A stretch of DNA of 43,018 bases from Peptococcaceae bacterium UBA3933 (GTDB lineage: Bacteria > Bacillota > Peptococcia > Peptococcales > BICA1-8). The translations under genes and the position numbers were made by a program. The stretch covers positions 1 through 43,018 of the forward strand of contig DGEF01000079.1 of NCBI GenBank assembly GCA_002385805.1. Direction: 5' to 3'. Under the pieces are notes generated by a model. The model was not told where the DNA came from. It did not search any database and was given only the letters and a program-made list of their open reading frames with translations. Positions 33,937-42,949 of the stretch are shown here, piece by piece (position 1 is the first letter of the stretch; the number at the start of each line of letters is the position of its first letter).

Positions 33937-35466
33937 ATGAGTAGTGGTAAAGTTTTTTTAATAGGAGCAGGGCCTGGTGATGCTAAATTAATTACTTTAA
34001 AAGGTTTAGAATGTATCCAAACTGCAGACGTCATTGTTTATGACCGTTTAGCTAATCCACGGTTATTGTCTTATAAAAAACCAGAAGCTGAATTAATTTA
34101 TGTAGGGAAATCTCCTGACAGACACACTCTGTCACAAGATGAAATAAATAATGTTTTGGTGGAACAGGCCGCACAAGGTAAGGTAGTAGCCAGGTTAAAA
34201 GGGGGGGACCCTTTTGTTTTTGGCCGTGGTGGTGAGGAAGCGGAGATTTTACGAAAAAATGGAATTCCTTATGAGATTGTTCCCGGTATTACTTCTGCCA
34301 TCAGTGTGCCGGCCTATGCAGGTATTCCGGTAACCCATCGTGATTTTACCTCTACCTTTACCGTTATTACGGGTCATGAGGATCCTACAAAGGATGTATC
34401 AAATATTAACTGGTCAAGGCTTGCTCAAGACCCGGGAACATTGATTTTTTTAATGGGGGTAGGGAATCTTCCTAAGATTGTCGAACTTTTAATTAAACAC
34501 GGAAAGGCCAGTGATACACCTATTGCCCTGATTCGGTGGGGAACCCGTCCTGAACAACAGGTGGTAACAGGTACTTTAGAAAATATTGTGGAACGGGTTG
34601 AAAAAGCTGGTCTCAAATCACCGGCTATTATTATTGTAGGGAAGGTTGTAAGTTTAAGGGAAAAATTAAAATGGTTCGAAGACAAACCTCTCTTTGGTAA
34701 AAGGGTATTGGTAACTCGTGCGCGGGAACAAGCAAGTATTCTTTCGCAAAAAATTGAGGAGTTGGGCGGTGAAGCCTGGGAGTACCCTACTATTTCTATC
34801 GAACCGCCTCTTGATTTAAAGCCTTTAGACGAAGCAGTACAAAATGCCGGTAATTATGACTGGTTGATTTTTACCAGCGTAAACGGTGTCAAATCATTTT
34901 TCAATCGTTTAAATGCTTTAAAATTGGATATCAGGTCTTTGGGCAAAGTTAAAATCTGTGCTATAGGGCCGAAAACTCAGGAAATTTTAGAGGAGAAGGG
35001 CTTAAGAGTAAACTTTGTCCCGGAAGAATTTCGTGCAGAAGCTATTTATGATGGTTTAAAGGATATGTTAAAACCAGGGGATAAGATTCTTTTGCCCCGG
35101 GCTGATTTAGCAAGACCAATTCTTGTAGAGAGTCTACAAAAACTAGATGTGAGTGTTAATGAAGTTATAGCCTATCGAACAGTCCTAGGTTCAATTGACA
35201 ATACACTGTTACTTGAAAAATTAATAAATCAAGAAATACATGTTATTACTTTTACCAGCTCTTCCACGGTGAAAAACTTTATGAAACTACTTGACAAAAA
35301 TATTGACCCTAAAGTTCTCGAAAACATTACAGTAGCCTGTATCGGACCTATAACTGCTGACACTGCGAGCTCCTTGGGTCTAAAGGTTGATATTGTAGCC
35401 CAGGAATATACCATTGAAGGTTTAGTAAAAGCTTTAGTGGAATATTTCAATGGAGGAAAGGAGTAA
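33937..35466 (+). CDS. cobA: Uroporphyrinogen-III C-methyltransferase / uroporphyrinogen-III synthase fusion
   Basis: 509 residues with two enzymes in one chain. Residues 1-245 are the SAM-dependent methyltransferase (SUMT): VFLIGAGPGDAKLIT, VVARLKGGDPFVFGRGGEE and PGITSAISVPAYAGIPVTHR are clear. Residues ~255-505 are HemD, the synthase that closes hydroxymethylbilane to uroporphyrinogen III (ending IEGLVKALVEYF). Such fusions are common in Firmicutes. It feeds precorrin-2 to the dehydrogenase upstream in the operon, so the flow is towards siroheme or cobalamin. Confidence 0.96.
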   Translation: MSSGKVFLIGAGPGDAKLITLKGLECIQTADVIVYDRLANPRLLSYKKPEAELIYVGKSPDRHTLSQDEINNVLVEQAAQGKVVARLKGGDPFVFGRGGEEAEILRKNGIPYEIVPGITSAISVPAYAGIPVTHRDFTSTFTVITGHEDPTKDVSNINWSRLAQDPGTLIFLMGVGNLPKIVELLIKHGKASDTPIALIRWGTRPEQQVVTGTLENIVERVEKAGLKSPAIIIVGKVVSLREKLKWFEDKPLFGKRVLVTRAREQASILSQKIEELGGEAWEYPTISIEPPLDLKPLDEAVQNAGNYDWLIFTSVNGVKSFFNRLNALKLDIRSLGKVKICAIGPKTQEILEEKGLRVNFVPEEFRAEAIYDGLKDMLKPGDKILLPRADLARPILVESLQKLDVSVNEVIAYRTVLGSIDNTLLLEKLINQEIHVITFTSSSTVKNFMKLLDKNIDPKVLENITVACIGPITADTASSLGLKVDIVAQEYTIEGLVKALVEYFNGGKE

Positions 35467-35471
35467 AACAA

Positions 35472-36452
35472 ATGGGCTTTCCTGTTACCCGAATGCGAAG
35501 ATTAAGAATATCTAATGTTTTAAGAGAAATGTTACAAGCTACCCGGATTTCTGTTAATGATTTTATCTATCCTCTTTTTGTTATTGAGGGTGAAAAGATA
35601 AAAAACCCCGTTCCTTCTATGCCGGGGGTATATCAATTTTCTCCTGATCAATTGCTGTTTGAAGTAGAAAAGATAGTTAAAGCCGGTCTTAAGTCTATAA
35701 TTTTATTCGGAATTCCGGCAAAGAAAGACGCTATTGGTTCTGAAGCTTATGCGGAAAACGGTATTGTTCAAAAAGCATTGCGATTAATCAAAGAAGAGTT
35801 TCCGGATTTAGTATTAATAACTGATGTTTGCTTATGTGAATATACAGACCACGGTCATTGCGGTTTAATCGACAATGGTAGAATCTTAAATGATCCTACT
35901 CTGGAATTATTGGCTAAAACTGCTGTTTCCCATGCTCAAGCAGGTGCTGATATAGTTGCACCTTCTGATATGATGGATGGCCGGGTAAAGGCAATCAGAG
36001 AGGCACTTGACCAAAAAGGGTTTACAGATACTCTCATCATGGCTTATTCGGCTAAATATGCTTCCTCATTTTACGGACCTTTCAGAGATGCCGCTGGTTC
36101 GGCTCCCCAGTTCGGGGATCGCAAAACATACCAAATGGACCCTGCCTCTTCTTTGGAACAGGCTATCCTAGAAGCCCGTTTAGATATTGAAGAAGGTGCA
36201 GATATGATTATGGTTAAACCGGCTCTGGCCTATATGGATGTTATTAAAAAATTAAAAGAAAGATTTTTATGTCCCATGGTTAGTTATAACGTAAGTGGTG
36301 AATACGCCATGATTAAGGCGGCCAGTGAAAAAGGTTGGTTAGACGAAAAAGCTGTTGTCCTGGAGCTAATGACCGGGTTGAAACGGGCCGGTAGTGATCT
36401 GATTATAACTTATCATGCTTTAGACATTGCCCGCTGGTTACAGGAGGTTTAA
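35472..36452 (+). CDS. hemB: Delta-aminolevulinic acid dehydratase (porphobilinogen synthase)
   Basis: Condenses two 5-aminolevulinates into porphobilinogen. It is 326 residues. The zinc-binding cysteines are in DVCLCEYTDHGHCGLID (around residues 118-134), which marks the zinc type. The Schiff-base lysines lie in AYSAKYASSFYGP and in MIMVKPALAYMDVI. Six bases separate it from cobA-hemD. ATG 35472 follows GGAGGAAAGGAG in the end of that gene. Confidence 0.97.
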   Translation: MGFPVTRMRRLRISNVLREMLQATRISVNDFIYPLFVIEGEKIKNPVPSMPGVYQFSPDQLLFEVEKIVKAGLKSIILFGIPAKKDAIGSEAYAENGIVQKALRLIKEEFPDLVLITDVCLCEYTDHGHCGLIDNGRILNDPTLELLAKTAVSHAQAGADIVAPSDMMDGRVKAIREALDQKGFTDTLIMAYSAKYASSFYGPFRDAAGSAPQFGDRKTYQMDPASSLEQAILEARLDIEEGADMIMVKPALAYMDVIKKLKERFLCPMVSYNVSGEYAMIKAASEKGWLDEKAVVLELMTGLKRAGSDLIITYHALDIARWLQEV

Positions 36453-36456
36453 ATAA

Positions 36457-37452
36457 ATGATAGTTTCGTGGAATACAACTAACCAGTGTAACATGTTTTG
36501 TAAACATTGTTACCGGGAAGCCGGAGAAAAGGTGCGGGAAGAATTAACAACAGAAGAAGGTAAAAATCTCATAGATGAAATAAAAAAAGCCGGGTTTCGC
36601 ATTATGATTTTCAGCGGTGGAGAGCCTTTAATGCGTGAGGACATCTTTGAACTGGTCGGGTATGCCAGTCAAGTTGGCCTACGGCCCGTTTTTGGAACTA
36701 ATGGTACATTAATAACCCGGGAAGTTGCAAAAAAATTAAAAAATCTGGGAGCTATGGGAATGGGGATTAGTTTGGACAGTTTAGACCCGGAAAAGCATGA
36801 CCGATTTCGTGGTTATCCCGGTGGATTTGAGGAAGCGGTTAGAGGAATGGAAAATTGTTTAGCTGAAAAATTGCCTTTTCAAATCCATACGACGGTCATG
36901 GATTGGAATAAAGATGAAATAGAAAACATAACTGATTTTGCAGTAGAAAAAGGAGCAGTTGCTCACCATATTTTTTTCCTGGTTCCCACTGGTCGGGCAA
37001 TAAATATAGAGGAAGAGAGTTTAAGAGCAAAAGAATACGAAGAAATTTTAACCAGGATAATGCTTAAACAGCAAAAAGTACCTATCGAAATAAAACCTAC
37101 CTGTGCTCCTCAGTTTATGCGGATTGCTAAAGAAATGGGCATGGATTTAAGATTCCAGCGAGGTTGTTTGGCCGGCACTTCATATTGTATTATCAGTCCT
37201 AAAGGTGAGGTACAGCCCTGTGCTTATTTAAACATTTCTATAGGTAATGTGCGGGAGACTCCTTTCAGTCAAATTTGGGCAGAAAGTCCGGTGTTTAAGG
37301 AGCTACGTTCTTTAAATTATAAAGGCGGTTGTGGCCGTTGTAAATATAAACTTGCTTGCGGTGGTTGCCGGGCTCGAGCCGCTTTTTATAATAATGGTGA
37401 TTATATGGCAGAAGAACCTTGGTGTTTATATCAGGGACGCACAGGATATTAA
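36457..37452 (+). CDS. Radical SAM/SPASM protein (NirJ2/Ahb-like)
   Basis: 331 residues. The radical SAM cluster motif is C11-x3-C15-x2-C18 in NQCNMFCKHCY, with the SAM-binding FSGGEPLM block near residue 50. The C-terminus has the cysteine-rich SPASM pattern (CAYLNISIGNVRE, then GGCGRCKYKLACGGCRAR) for auxiliary clusters. It resembles NirJ2 and the AhbC/AhbD enzymes that convert siroheme derivatives to heme. The position between hemB and hemL supports a tetrapyrrole role. No ahbA/ahbB siroheme decarboxylase is present in the window, so the exact step is unclear. Confidence 0.85.
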   Translation: MIVSWNTTNQCNMFCKHCYREAGEKVREELTTEEGKNLIDEIKKAGFRIMIFSGGEPLMREDIFELVGYASQVGLRPVFGTNGTLITREVAKKLKNLGAMGMGISLDSLDPEKHDRFRGYPGGFEEAVRGMENCLAEKLPFQIHTTVMDWNKDEIENITDFAVEKGAVAHHIFFLVPTGRAINIEEESLRAKEYEEILTRIMLKQQKVPIEIKPTCAPQFMRIAKEMGMDLRFQRGCLAGTSYCIISPKGEVQPCAYLNISIGNVRETPFSQIWAESPVFKELRSLNYKGGCGRCKYKLACGGCRARAAFYNNGDYMAEEPWCLYQGRTGY

Positions 37453-37473
37453 ATAATCCAGGGAGGGGATGTC

Positions 37474-38772
37474 ATGGAAAAAAGTTTTGAAAAGTCCCAA
37501 AAGCTATATGAAGAAGCGCAAAAATATATACCCGGCGGTGTTAACAGTCCCGTAAGGGCTTTTAAAGCTGTCGGCGAACATCCGCTCTTCATAAGTCGCG
37601 GATATGGCTCGAAAATTGTGGATGTGGACGGAAACGAATATATTGATTACGTAGCCTCCTACGGTCCTTTGATTTTAGGTCACTGTCACCCTATAGTTGT
37701 AGAAGCGCTACAAGAAGTATTAAATAAAGGAACCAGTTTCGGTGCTCCCACGGAAATAGAAACAGAATTGGCTCAAATGATAGTACAAGCAATACCTTCA
37801 ATAGAAATGGTACGCATGGTTAACTCCGGTACTGAAGCAACTATGAGTGCCTTAAGGTTAGCCAGAGCTTATACTAAAAGGGAAAAAATTGTGAAGTTTG
37901 AAGGTTGTTACCATGGACATGCAGATGCTTTATTAATTAAAGCCGGTTCGGGTGCCTTGACTTTCGGTGTGCCTTCCAGTCCAGGTGTTTCAACTGACAT
38001 TGCTAAAAACACCATTACAGCCAGATTTAATGATTTAGAAGGATTAGAAAGGATATTTGCTGAATTCGGTGAGGAAATTGCCGGGGTAATTGTTGAACCG
38101 GTGCCCGGAAATATGGGAACTATTATTCCGGAGCCAGGATTTTTAGAAGGTTTGCGGAAATTAACAAAAGAATACGGTTCATTATTAATTTTTGATGAAG
38201 TAATGAGCGGTTTTCGGGTAGCCTGGGGAGGAGCCCAAAACCTTTATGATATTCAACCAGATTTAACCTGTTTAGGTAAGGTAATCGGTGGTGGTTTACC
38301 GGTAGGAGCTTATGGTGGTAGGAAAGAAATAATGGAAAACATTGCCCCGCAAGGACCGGTTTATCAAGCAGGGACCTTATCCGGTAACCCATTAGCTATG
38401 GCGGCTGGTTTAGCTACTTTGAAAGAAATCAATAATCATGAGGTTTATGAAAAACTGGATAAATTGGGCGAAAAGTTAGTTAAAGGTTTAGAAAAAGCTG
38501 CAGAAAAGGTAGGAATTAAAGTCTGTATTAATAGAATAGGTTCTATGGTTTGTACATTCTTTACAGGCGAAAAAGTAAGAGATTATCGTACAGCTACCAG
38601 TTCCAATTTGAATCAATTCAAAGCTTTCTTTCAGGCAATGCTATCTCAGGGTATCTATTTGCCTCCATCACAATTTGAGACCTTTTTCATTTCCCTGGCC
38701 CATACGGAAGAAGACATTGAAAAAACTATTGAAGCCAGTGAAGTGGCTTTTAAAGTCGCCCAAAATCAATAA
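37474..38772 (+). CDS. hemL: Glutamate-1-semialdehyde 2,1-aminomutase
   Basis: PLP enzyme making 5-aminolevulinate from glutamate semialdehyde. It is 432 residues. GGVNSPVRAFKAVG is near the N-terminus, MVNSGTEATMSALRLAR is the cofactor site, and the PLP lysine is K269 in LGKVIGGGLPVGAYGG. GGGAGGGG precedes ATG 37474. It is the last gene of the tetrapyrrole run and is followed by a hairpin. Confidence 0.97.
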   Translation: MEKSFEKSQKLYEEAQKYIPGGVNSPVRAFKAVGEHPLFISRGYGSKIVDVDGNEYIDYVASYGPLILGHCHPIVVEALQEVLNKGTSFGAPTEIETELAQMIVQAIPSIEMVRMVNSGTEATMSALRLARAYTKREKIVKFEGCYHGHADALLIKAGSGALTFGVPSSPGVSTDIAKNTITARFNDLEGLERIFAEFGEEIAGVIVEPVPGNMGTIIPEPGFLEGLRKLTKEYGSLLIFDEVMSGFRVAWGGAQNLYDIQPDLTCLGKVIGGGLPVGAYGGRKEIMENIAPQGPVYQAGTLSGNPLAMAAGLATLKEINNHEVYEKLDKLGEKLVKGLEKAAEKVGIKVCINRIGSMVCTFFTGEKVRDYRTATSSNLNQFKAFFQAMLSQGIYLPPSQFETFFISLAHTEEDIEKTIEASEVAFKVAQNQ

Positions 38773-38779
38773 ATTGTTA

Positions 38780-38810
38780 ATAGCACTTAGTTTTTCTAAG
38801 TGCTATCTTT
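38780..38810 (+). terminator. Hairpin after hemL
   Basis: ATAGCACTTAG (38780-38790) pairs perfectly with CTAAGTGCTAT (38796-38806) around five T. The tail is only CTTT, so termination may be partial. Confidence 0.7.
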
Positions 38811-38848
38811 CATCACAAGAAAATATTGGATTAGGGGAGAAAAGAGGT

Positions 38849-39619
38849 TTGAGTACATATGAGAATTTTCTCGCAAAATTAAATAAACAGTTAGACATAG
38901 ATTTAATCGGTTATAAAAGACCCCAGATGGAAAGACGTATAAACAGTCTGATGAGAACTTTACAAATAAAAAATTACGATGAGTTTATTGAAAAAATGAA
39001 AAGTGACCCGGCAATTTTGAAGCGTTTTTTACAGCACCTGACAATCAATGTATCTGAATTCTTTCGTAATCCCAGCCAGTGGGAGGTCCTGAGAGAAAAA
39101 ATTATTCCTTTACTTTTAGCGAATAGTAAAGATTTAAGAATTTGGAGCGCTGGTTGTTCCACGGGAGAGGAACCATATAGTTTAGCCATACTCTTAAAAG
39201 AATATTTCCCTTATGTTAAATATTCCCTTTTAGCTACGGACTTTGATATTCAGGTTTTAGAAAAAGCGAAGGCAGGGGTTTACTCTTCGAATGAAGTTAG
39301 CGGAGTACCTCCTAAATTAATCAATAAATATTTTCTGAAAGATAATGATGTTTTTCAAATAAAGCCTGAATTAAAAAAGGATATTATCTTTAAAAGGCAT
39401 AATTTATTAAGAGACCCTTTTTCAACAAATTTTGACTTAATAGTTTGTCGGAATGTGGTTATATATTTCACGGAAGAGACAAAGAATATTTTATATCGAA
39501 AATTTTATGCCTCTTTAAAGAGTAAGGGTGTATTATTTACGGGAAGTACAGAACAGATCATGCAAGCCAGAGAAATTGGTTTTACTTCTCCGGCAATCTT
39601 TTTTTATCAAAAAACTTAA
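38849..39619 (+). CDS. cheR: CheR-type protein-glutamate methyltransferase
   Basis: 256 residues. CheR methylates glutamates of chemotaxis receptors with SAM. The N-terminal helical domain (1-75) with RPQMERRINSLM is present. The SAM site is RIWSAGCSTGEEPYSLAI (about 96-113), then LLATDFDIQVLEKAK and FDLIVCRNVVIYF. The start is TTG 38849, eight bases after AGGGGAGA. The longer open frame begins inside hemL and is not used. No other chemotaxis gene is near, so the partner receptor is unknown. Confidence 0.93.
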   Translation: MSTYENFLAKLNKQLDIDLIGYKRPQMERRINSLMRTLQIKNYDEFIEKMKSDPAILKRFLQHLTINVSEFFRNPSQWEVLREKIIPLLLANSKDLRIWSAGCSTGEEPYSLAILLKEYFPYVKYSLLATDFDIQVLEKAKAGVYSSNEVSGVPPKLINKYFLKDNDVFQIKPELKKDIIFKRHNLLRDPFSTNFDLIVCRNVVIYFTEETKNILYRKFYASLKSKGVLFTGSTEQIMQAREIGFTSPAIFFYQKT

Positions 39620-39634
39620 GGGAGGGTGTAAAAA

Positions 39635-40138
39635 GTGCCAATTTTAGAATTATCGAATAAAAAGCCTCAGATTTCTGATAATACTTTTATTGCGGAAAAT
39701 GCTCAGGTTATAGGTGAAGTTATAATTAAAGAAGGAGCCAGTATTTGGTTTAATTGTGTTTTAAGAGGTGATGTTGATAAGATCGAAATTGGTCACAACA
39801 CTAATATCCAAGACGGAACTATCATTCACTGTGACCCGGGGTTTCCCACTATAGTCGGTGATCATGTAACAGTAGGACATGGGGCAATTCTGCATGCTTG
39901 TACTATTAAAGATAAGGTATTAATTGGCATGGGAGCTATTGTTTTAGATGAGGCGGAAATAGGGGAAGGGGCGGTTGTAGCCGCGGGTGCAGTTGTTACA
40001 CCAGGTACAAAGGTTCCTCCTAATACGTTAGTGGCGGGTATCCCGGCCAAACCTATAAAAGTTCTTGACGAAAAGGAACAGGAAAAAAGGGTAAGTCATG
40101 CCTTACGTTATAGAAGTATTTGGAGTGAAATGTATTGA
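39635..40138 (+). CDS. Gamma-carbonic anhydrase family protein
   Basis: 167-residue left-handed beta-helix protein built of hexapeptide repeats (for example VTVGHGAILHACTIKD). The three zinc histidines are present as H65 (IIHCD), H82 and H87 (VGHGAILH). The family hydrates CO2, but many members have no proven activity. GTG 39635 follows GGGAGGG. It lies 15 bases after cheR and 16 before the FtsA-like gene. Confidence 0.93.
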   Translation: MPILELSNKKPQISDNTFIAENAQVIGEVIIKEGASIWFNCVLRGDVDKIEIGHNTNIQDGTIIHCDPGFPTIVGDHVTVGHGAILHACTIKDKVLIGMGAIVLDEAEIGEGAVVAAGAVVTPGTKVPPNTLVAGIPAKPIKVLDEKEQEKRVSHALRYRSIWSEMY

Positions 40139-40154
40139 AAAGGAGTCCTAGGCA

Positions 40155-42314
40155 ATGAAAAAAAAGAATAAACAAATATTTGCCCTGGATATTGGAACAA
40201 GATCAGTTATTGGTCTCCTATTAGAAAAGAGTGAGGAAAATTACTATTTAAAAGAAATAGTAATCCATGAACATGCCAATAGAGCAATGTTTGACGGTCA
40301 AATACATAATATACCTGAAGTCGGATCCTTAGTAAAAAAAGTTAAAAAAGAGTTAGAGGAAAAAACAAAAACAAAATTAAAAAAGGTTGCGGTAGCTGCA
40401 GCAGGAAGAGACCTAATTACAGTGAAGAGTACGGTTTCCCAGGAATTAAATGGTTACGAACTTATTAAAGAAGATGACATACTAAACTTAGAATTAAAAG
40501 CCGCGCAAGAAGCTCAAAAGACCTTAATTGAAAAATTCGGCACAAAAGATATTAATAGCTATTACTGTGTAGGTTACAGTGTGACTAAGTACTTCCTAGA
40601 CGAGAGTGAAATAGTCAATTTACTTAACCAAAAAGGTAATAAAATCGGTTTAGAAATGGTAGTAGCTTTTTTGCCTAAAGTGGTAATCGAATCATTGCAG
40701 ACTGTATTAACTGAATGCAAGTTAGAACTGGCCAGTATTACATTAGAACCCATAGCTGCTATCAACGCTATTCTACCCCCTACTATGCGTAAATTAAATC
40801 TGGCATTAGTTGATGTAGGTGCAGGTACATCTGATATTGCTATTTCTAAAGATGGGTCGGTAGTAGCCTATGGGATGGTGCCTTTGGCCGGGGATGAAAT
40901 AACAGAGGCTTTATGTGAAAAATATTTATTGGATTTTAACGATGGGGAGATTTTAAAAAGAAATATAGAAGGAAATGAAGAAGAATATCTGGAATTTACA
41001 GATATTTTAGGTTTTGTTCAAAATATTAAACGTTCGGAAATAATAGATAATATCAGTTTTGCAGTTAAAAACTTAGCTCAAGAAATAGCACGAAAGATAA
41101 TAGATTTAAACAGCAAGTCTCCTCAAGGGGTAATTTTAATCGGTGGCGGAAGTCGTACTCCCCTATTAGCCCAATATTTAGCAGAATTTCTTGGCTTACC
41201 TCAACAGCGGGTAGCTAGCCAAAAAGCATCTTCAATAAGAGAGATTGTAAACTTACCGGAAAATTATCAGGGTCCGGAAATTATAACACCACTGGGCATC
41301 GCTTTGACTTCTTTTAAATTCGTTAATTTGGGCTTTATTCCCGTTCAGGTTAACGGTTATCACTTAAATCTTTTGAATTTAGGAGAAAATACTGTATTTG
41401 ATGCTTTATTGGCTGCAGGTATAGATGCAAATAAACTATACGGAAAACCAGGTTTGGCTTTAACTGTTGAAGTAAACGGTAAATTAAAATCTTTTCCCGG
41501 AACGTTAGGAACAAGAGCTAAAGTTAAAGTAAACGGAATAGAAGTATCTTTAGATACACCCTTAAAACCCAAGGATAAGGTAGAATTTTTTCCGGCAAAG
41601 GATGGCATAAACGGTAAGGCAAAAATAAAGGATTTATTACCTGAGCCAAACTTTATCAAAGTTAACGGAAAGAACAAAGAATTACCTTACCGTGTTTTGC
41701 TGGATGGTAAAGAAATAACATCTTTTGATGTAGAATTAAAAGACAACAGTAAAATATATATCCAGGAAATAACTCAAATTGCAGAACTGTTAGATAACTG
41801 GAAAATTAAAGATGATTTAAAGATTATAAATCTTAAAATTTTTAAAAACGGTCAACTGAAAAAAATAAGTTTTCCTAATTTCCAAATAATCCGAGGAGAA
41901 AAAATATTAGAATTACATGAGCAAGTTAAACCTAACGACAATATAACAATTCAAAAGATTAGAGAAGATTTTACCTTAAATTACGTTGTTGAAAAACTTG
42001 GTTTGGCCAAAGAGAGTAATTATCTTACGGTTAAAGTTAACGGGGAGTCCATAAAAATGAGCCTGGGTGGCGTCGAGTTTAAAGTTAACGGAAAAGTGGT
42101 AGACTTAAATTATTTGCTGCAAGATAATGACGAAATACAAATTAATCTTATACCTGCAAAAGAACCTATTTTGGTGGATATTTTTCCGGAAATTGACTTT
42201 AATCTTACTCCACCTCTTGGTAAAACCAGTTTGAAAATATTAAAAAATAATCAGCCGGCAGAATATACTTCACCTCTTCAGGAAGGTGATGAAATAACCT
42301 TATTATGGGAATAA
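40155..42314 (+). CDS. FtsA-like actin-fold ATPase with repetitive C-terminal tail
   Basis: 719 residues. Residues 1-390 have the FtsA/PilM actin-like pattern: FALDIGTRSVIGLLL (phosphate 1), VDVGAGTSDIAI (phosphate 2) and VILIGGGSRTPLLAQYLAEF (adenosine). The tail from ~395 to 719 is unlike FtsA. It carries about five units of 50-70 residues with a VNG or KNG turn and an L-x-x-x-D-x-I/V-x-h ending (LKPKDKVEFF, VKPNDNITI, LQDNDEIQI, LQEGDEITL). The pattern suggests beta-grasp-like folds. No FtsZ-binding tail is seen. FtsA itself is usually about 420 residues, so this is probably a distinct paralogue. Good ribosome site AAAAGGAG. Confidence 0.85.
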   Translation: MKKKNKQIFALDIGTRSVIGLLLEKSEENYYLKEIVIHEHANRAMFDGQIHNIPEVGSLVKKVKKELEEKTKTKLKKVAVAAAGRDLITVKSTVSQELNGYELIKEDDILNLELKAAQEAQKTLIEKFGTKDINSYYCVGYSVTKYFLDESEIVNLLNQKGNKIGLEMVVAFLPKVVIESLQTVLTECKLELASITLEPIAAINAILPPTMRKLNLALVDVGAGTSDIAISKDGSVVAYGMVPLAGDEITEALCEKYLLDFNDGEILKRNIEGNEEEYLEFTDILGFVQNIKRSEIIDNISFAVKNLAQEIARKIIDLNSKSPQGVILIGGGSRTPLLAQYLAEFLGLPQQRVASQKASSIREIVNLPENYQGPEIITPLGIALTSFKFVNLGFIPVQVNGYHLNLLNLGENTVFDALLAAGIDANKLYGKPGLALTVEVNGKLKSFPGTLGTRAKVKVNGIEVSLDTPLKPKDKVEFFPAKDGINGKAKIKDLLPEPNFIKVNGKNKELPYRVLLDGKEITSFDVELKDNSKIYIQEITQIAELLDNWKIKDDLKIINLKIFKNGQLKKISFPNFQIIRGEKILELHEQVKPNDNITIQKIREDFTLNYVVEKLGLAKESNYLTVKVNGESIKMSLGGVEFKVNGKVVDLNYLLQDNDEIQINLIPAKEPILVDIFPEIDFNLTPPLGKTSLKILKNNQPAEYTSPLQEGDEITLLWE

Positions 42315-42317
42315 AAA

Positions 42318-42348
42318 TACCGCCTAGATCTGAGGCGGATTTTTTTTT
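42318..42348 (+). terminator. Intrinsic terminator after the FtsA-like gene
   Basis: CCGCCT (42320-42325) pairs with AGGCGG (42333-42338) around a 7-base loop, followed by nine T. Confidence 0.88.
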
Positions 42349-42425
42349 GGCCTTCGTCCATTTTGCATTTTGGAGGAAAACAGTTTCTTCTGCCGAATTG
42401 TGATGGTGGAAGGGAGGTGAATCAT

Positions 42426-42803
42426 TTGACTGATGTTATATCTACAAAATATTGTTTTTATAACGAAGTACCTATTCCAGAGCATTTAAAGAAAATGTTA
42501 AATCCGAAAGAATCTGCTTTGTTTGCAGTAAAAACTTTACGGGATGTTGCTGTTTTTACTAATAAGAGAATTTTAATTGCGGATAAGCAGGGGATTACAG
42601 GTAAAAAAATTGAATATTGTACAATTCCTTATAAATCAATTGTTGTATACTCTGTTGAAACAGCGGGAACATTTGATTTAGATGCTGAGATTAAGCTTGT
42701 TTTGTCAGGAGGAATCCGAATCGAATTACAATTTTTTAAGGATAAAAACATGCGGGAACTCTTATTTAAAGTAAATGATACTATTACAGAATTTGTATTA
42801 TGA
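42426..42803 (+). CDS. PH domain-containing protein
   Basis: 125 residues of the bacterial PH family (bPH_1). The pattern PEHLKKMLNPKESALFAVKT, then VAVFTNKRILIADKQ and CTIPYKSIVVYSVETAG is typical. The amphipathic last helix is also present. The function is unknown. The start is TTG 42426, eight bases after AGGGAGG (42411-42417); an in-frame ATG at 42363 precedes it without a ribosome site. It is the last plus-strand gene in the window. Confidence 0.88.
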   Translation: MTDVISTKYCFYNEVPIPEHLKKMLNPKESALFAVKTLRDVAVFTNKRILIADKQGITGKKIEYCTIPYKSIVVYSVETAGTFDLDAEIKLVLSGGIRIELQFFKDKNMRELLFKVNDTITEFVL

Positions 42804-42914
42804 AAAAACTGGGTTTGTCACGTGAACCTCCTAACGTTTTTTACATCGTCCATAATGCTTCCAATTTGCTCAAAAACCCCATAATTTGTCTGAGCTAAAA
42901 ATTTTATAAATAAC

Positions 42915-42949
42915 GGAAAAAAACACCCCTTGGTATCTAGGGGTGTTCT
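42915..42949 (-). terminator. Minus-strand terminator after tRNA-Leu
   Basis: AACACCCCT (42922-42930) pairs with AGGGGTGTT (42939-42947). On the minus strand a run of T follows the stem (seven A on the plus strand at 42917-42923), so it serves the tRNA. Confidence 0.8.

Noticed and set aside
38675..38848. Open frame extending cheR upstream into hemL
   Set aside because: It lies inside the hemL coding sequence and the hairpin after it; the ribosome site fits TTG 38849.
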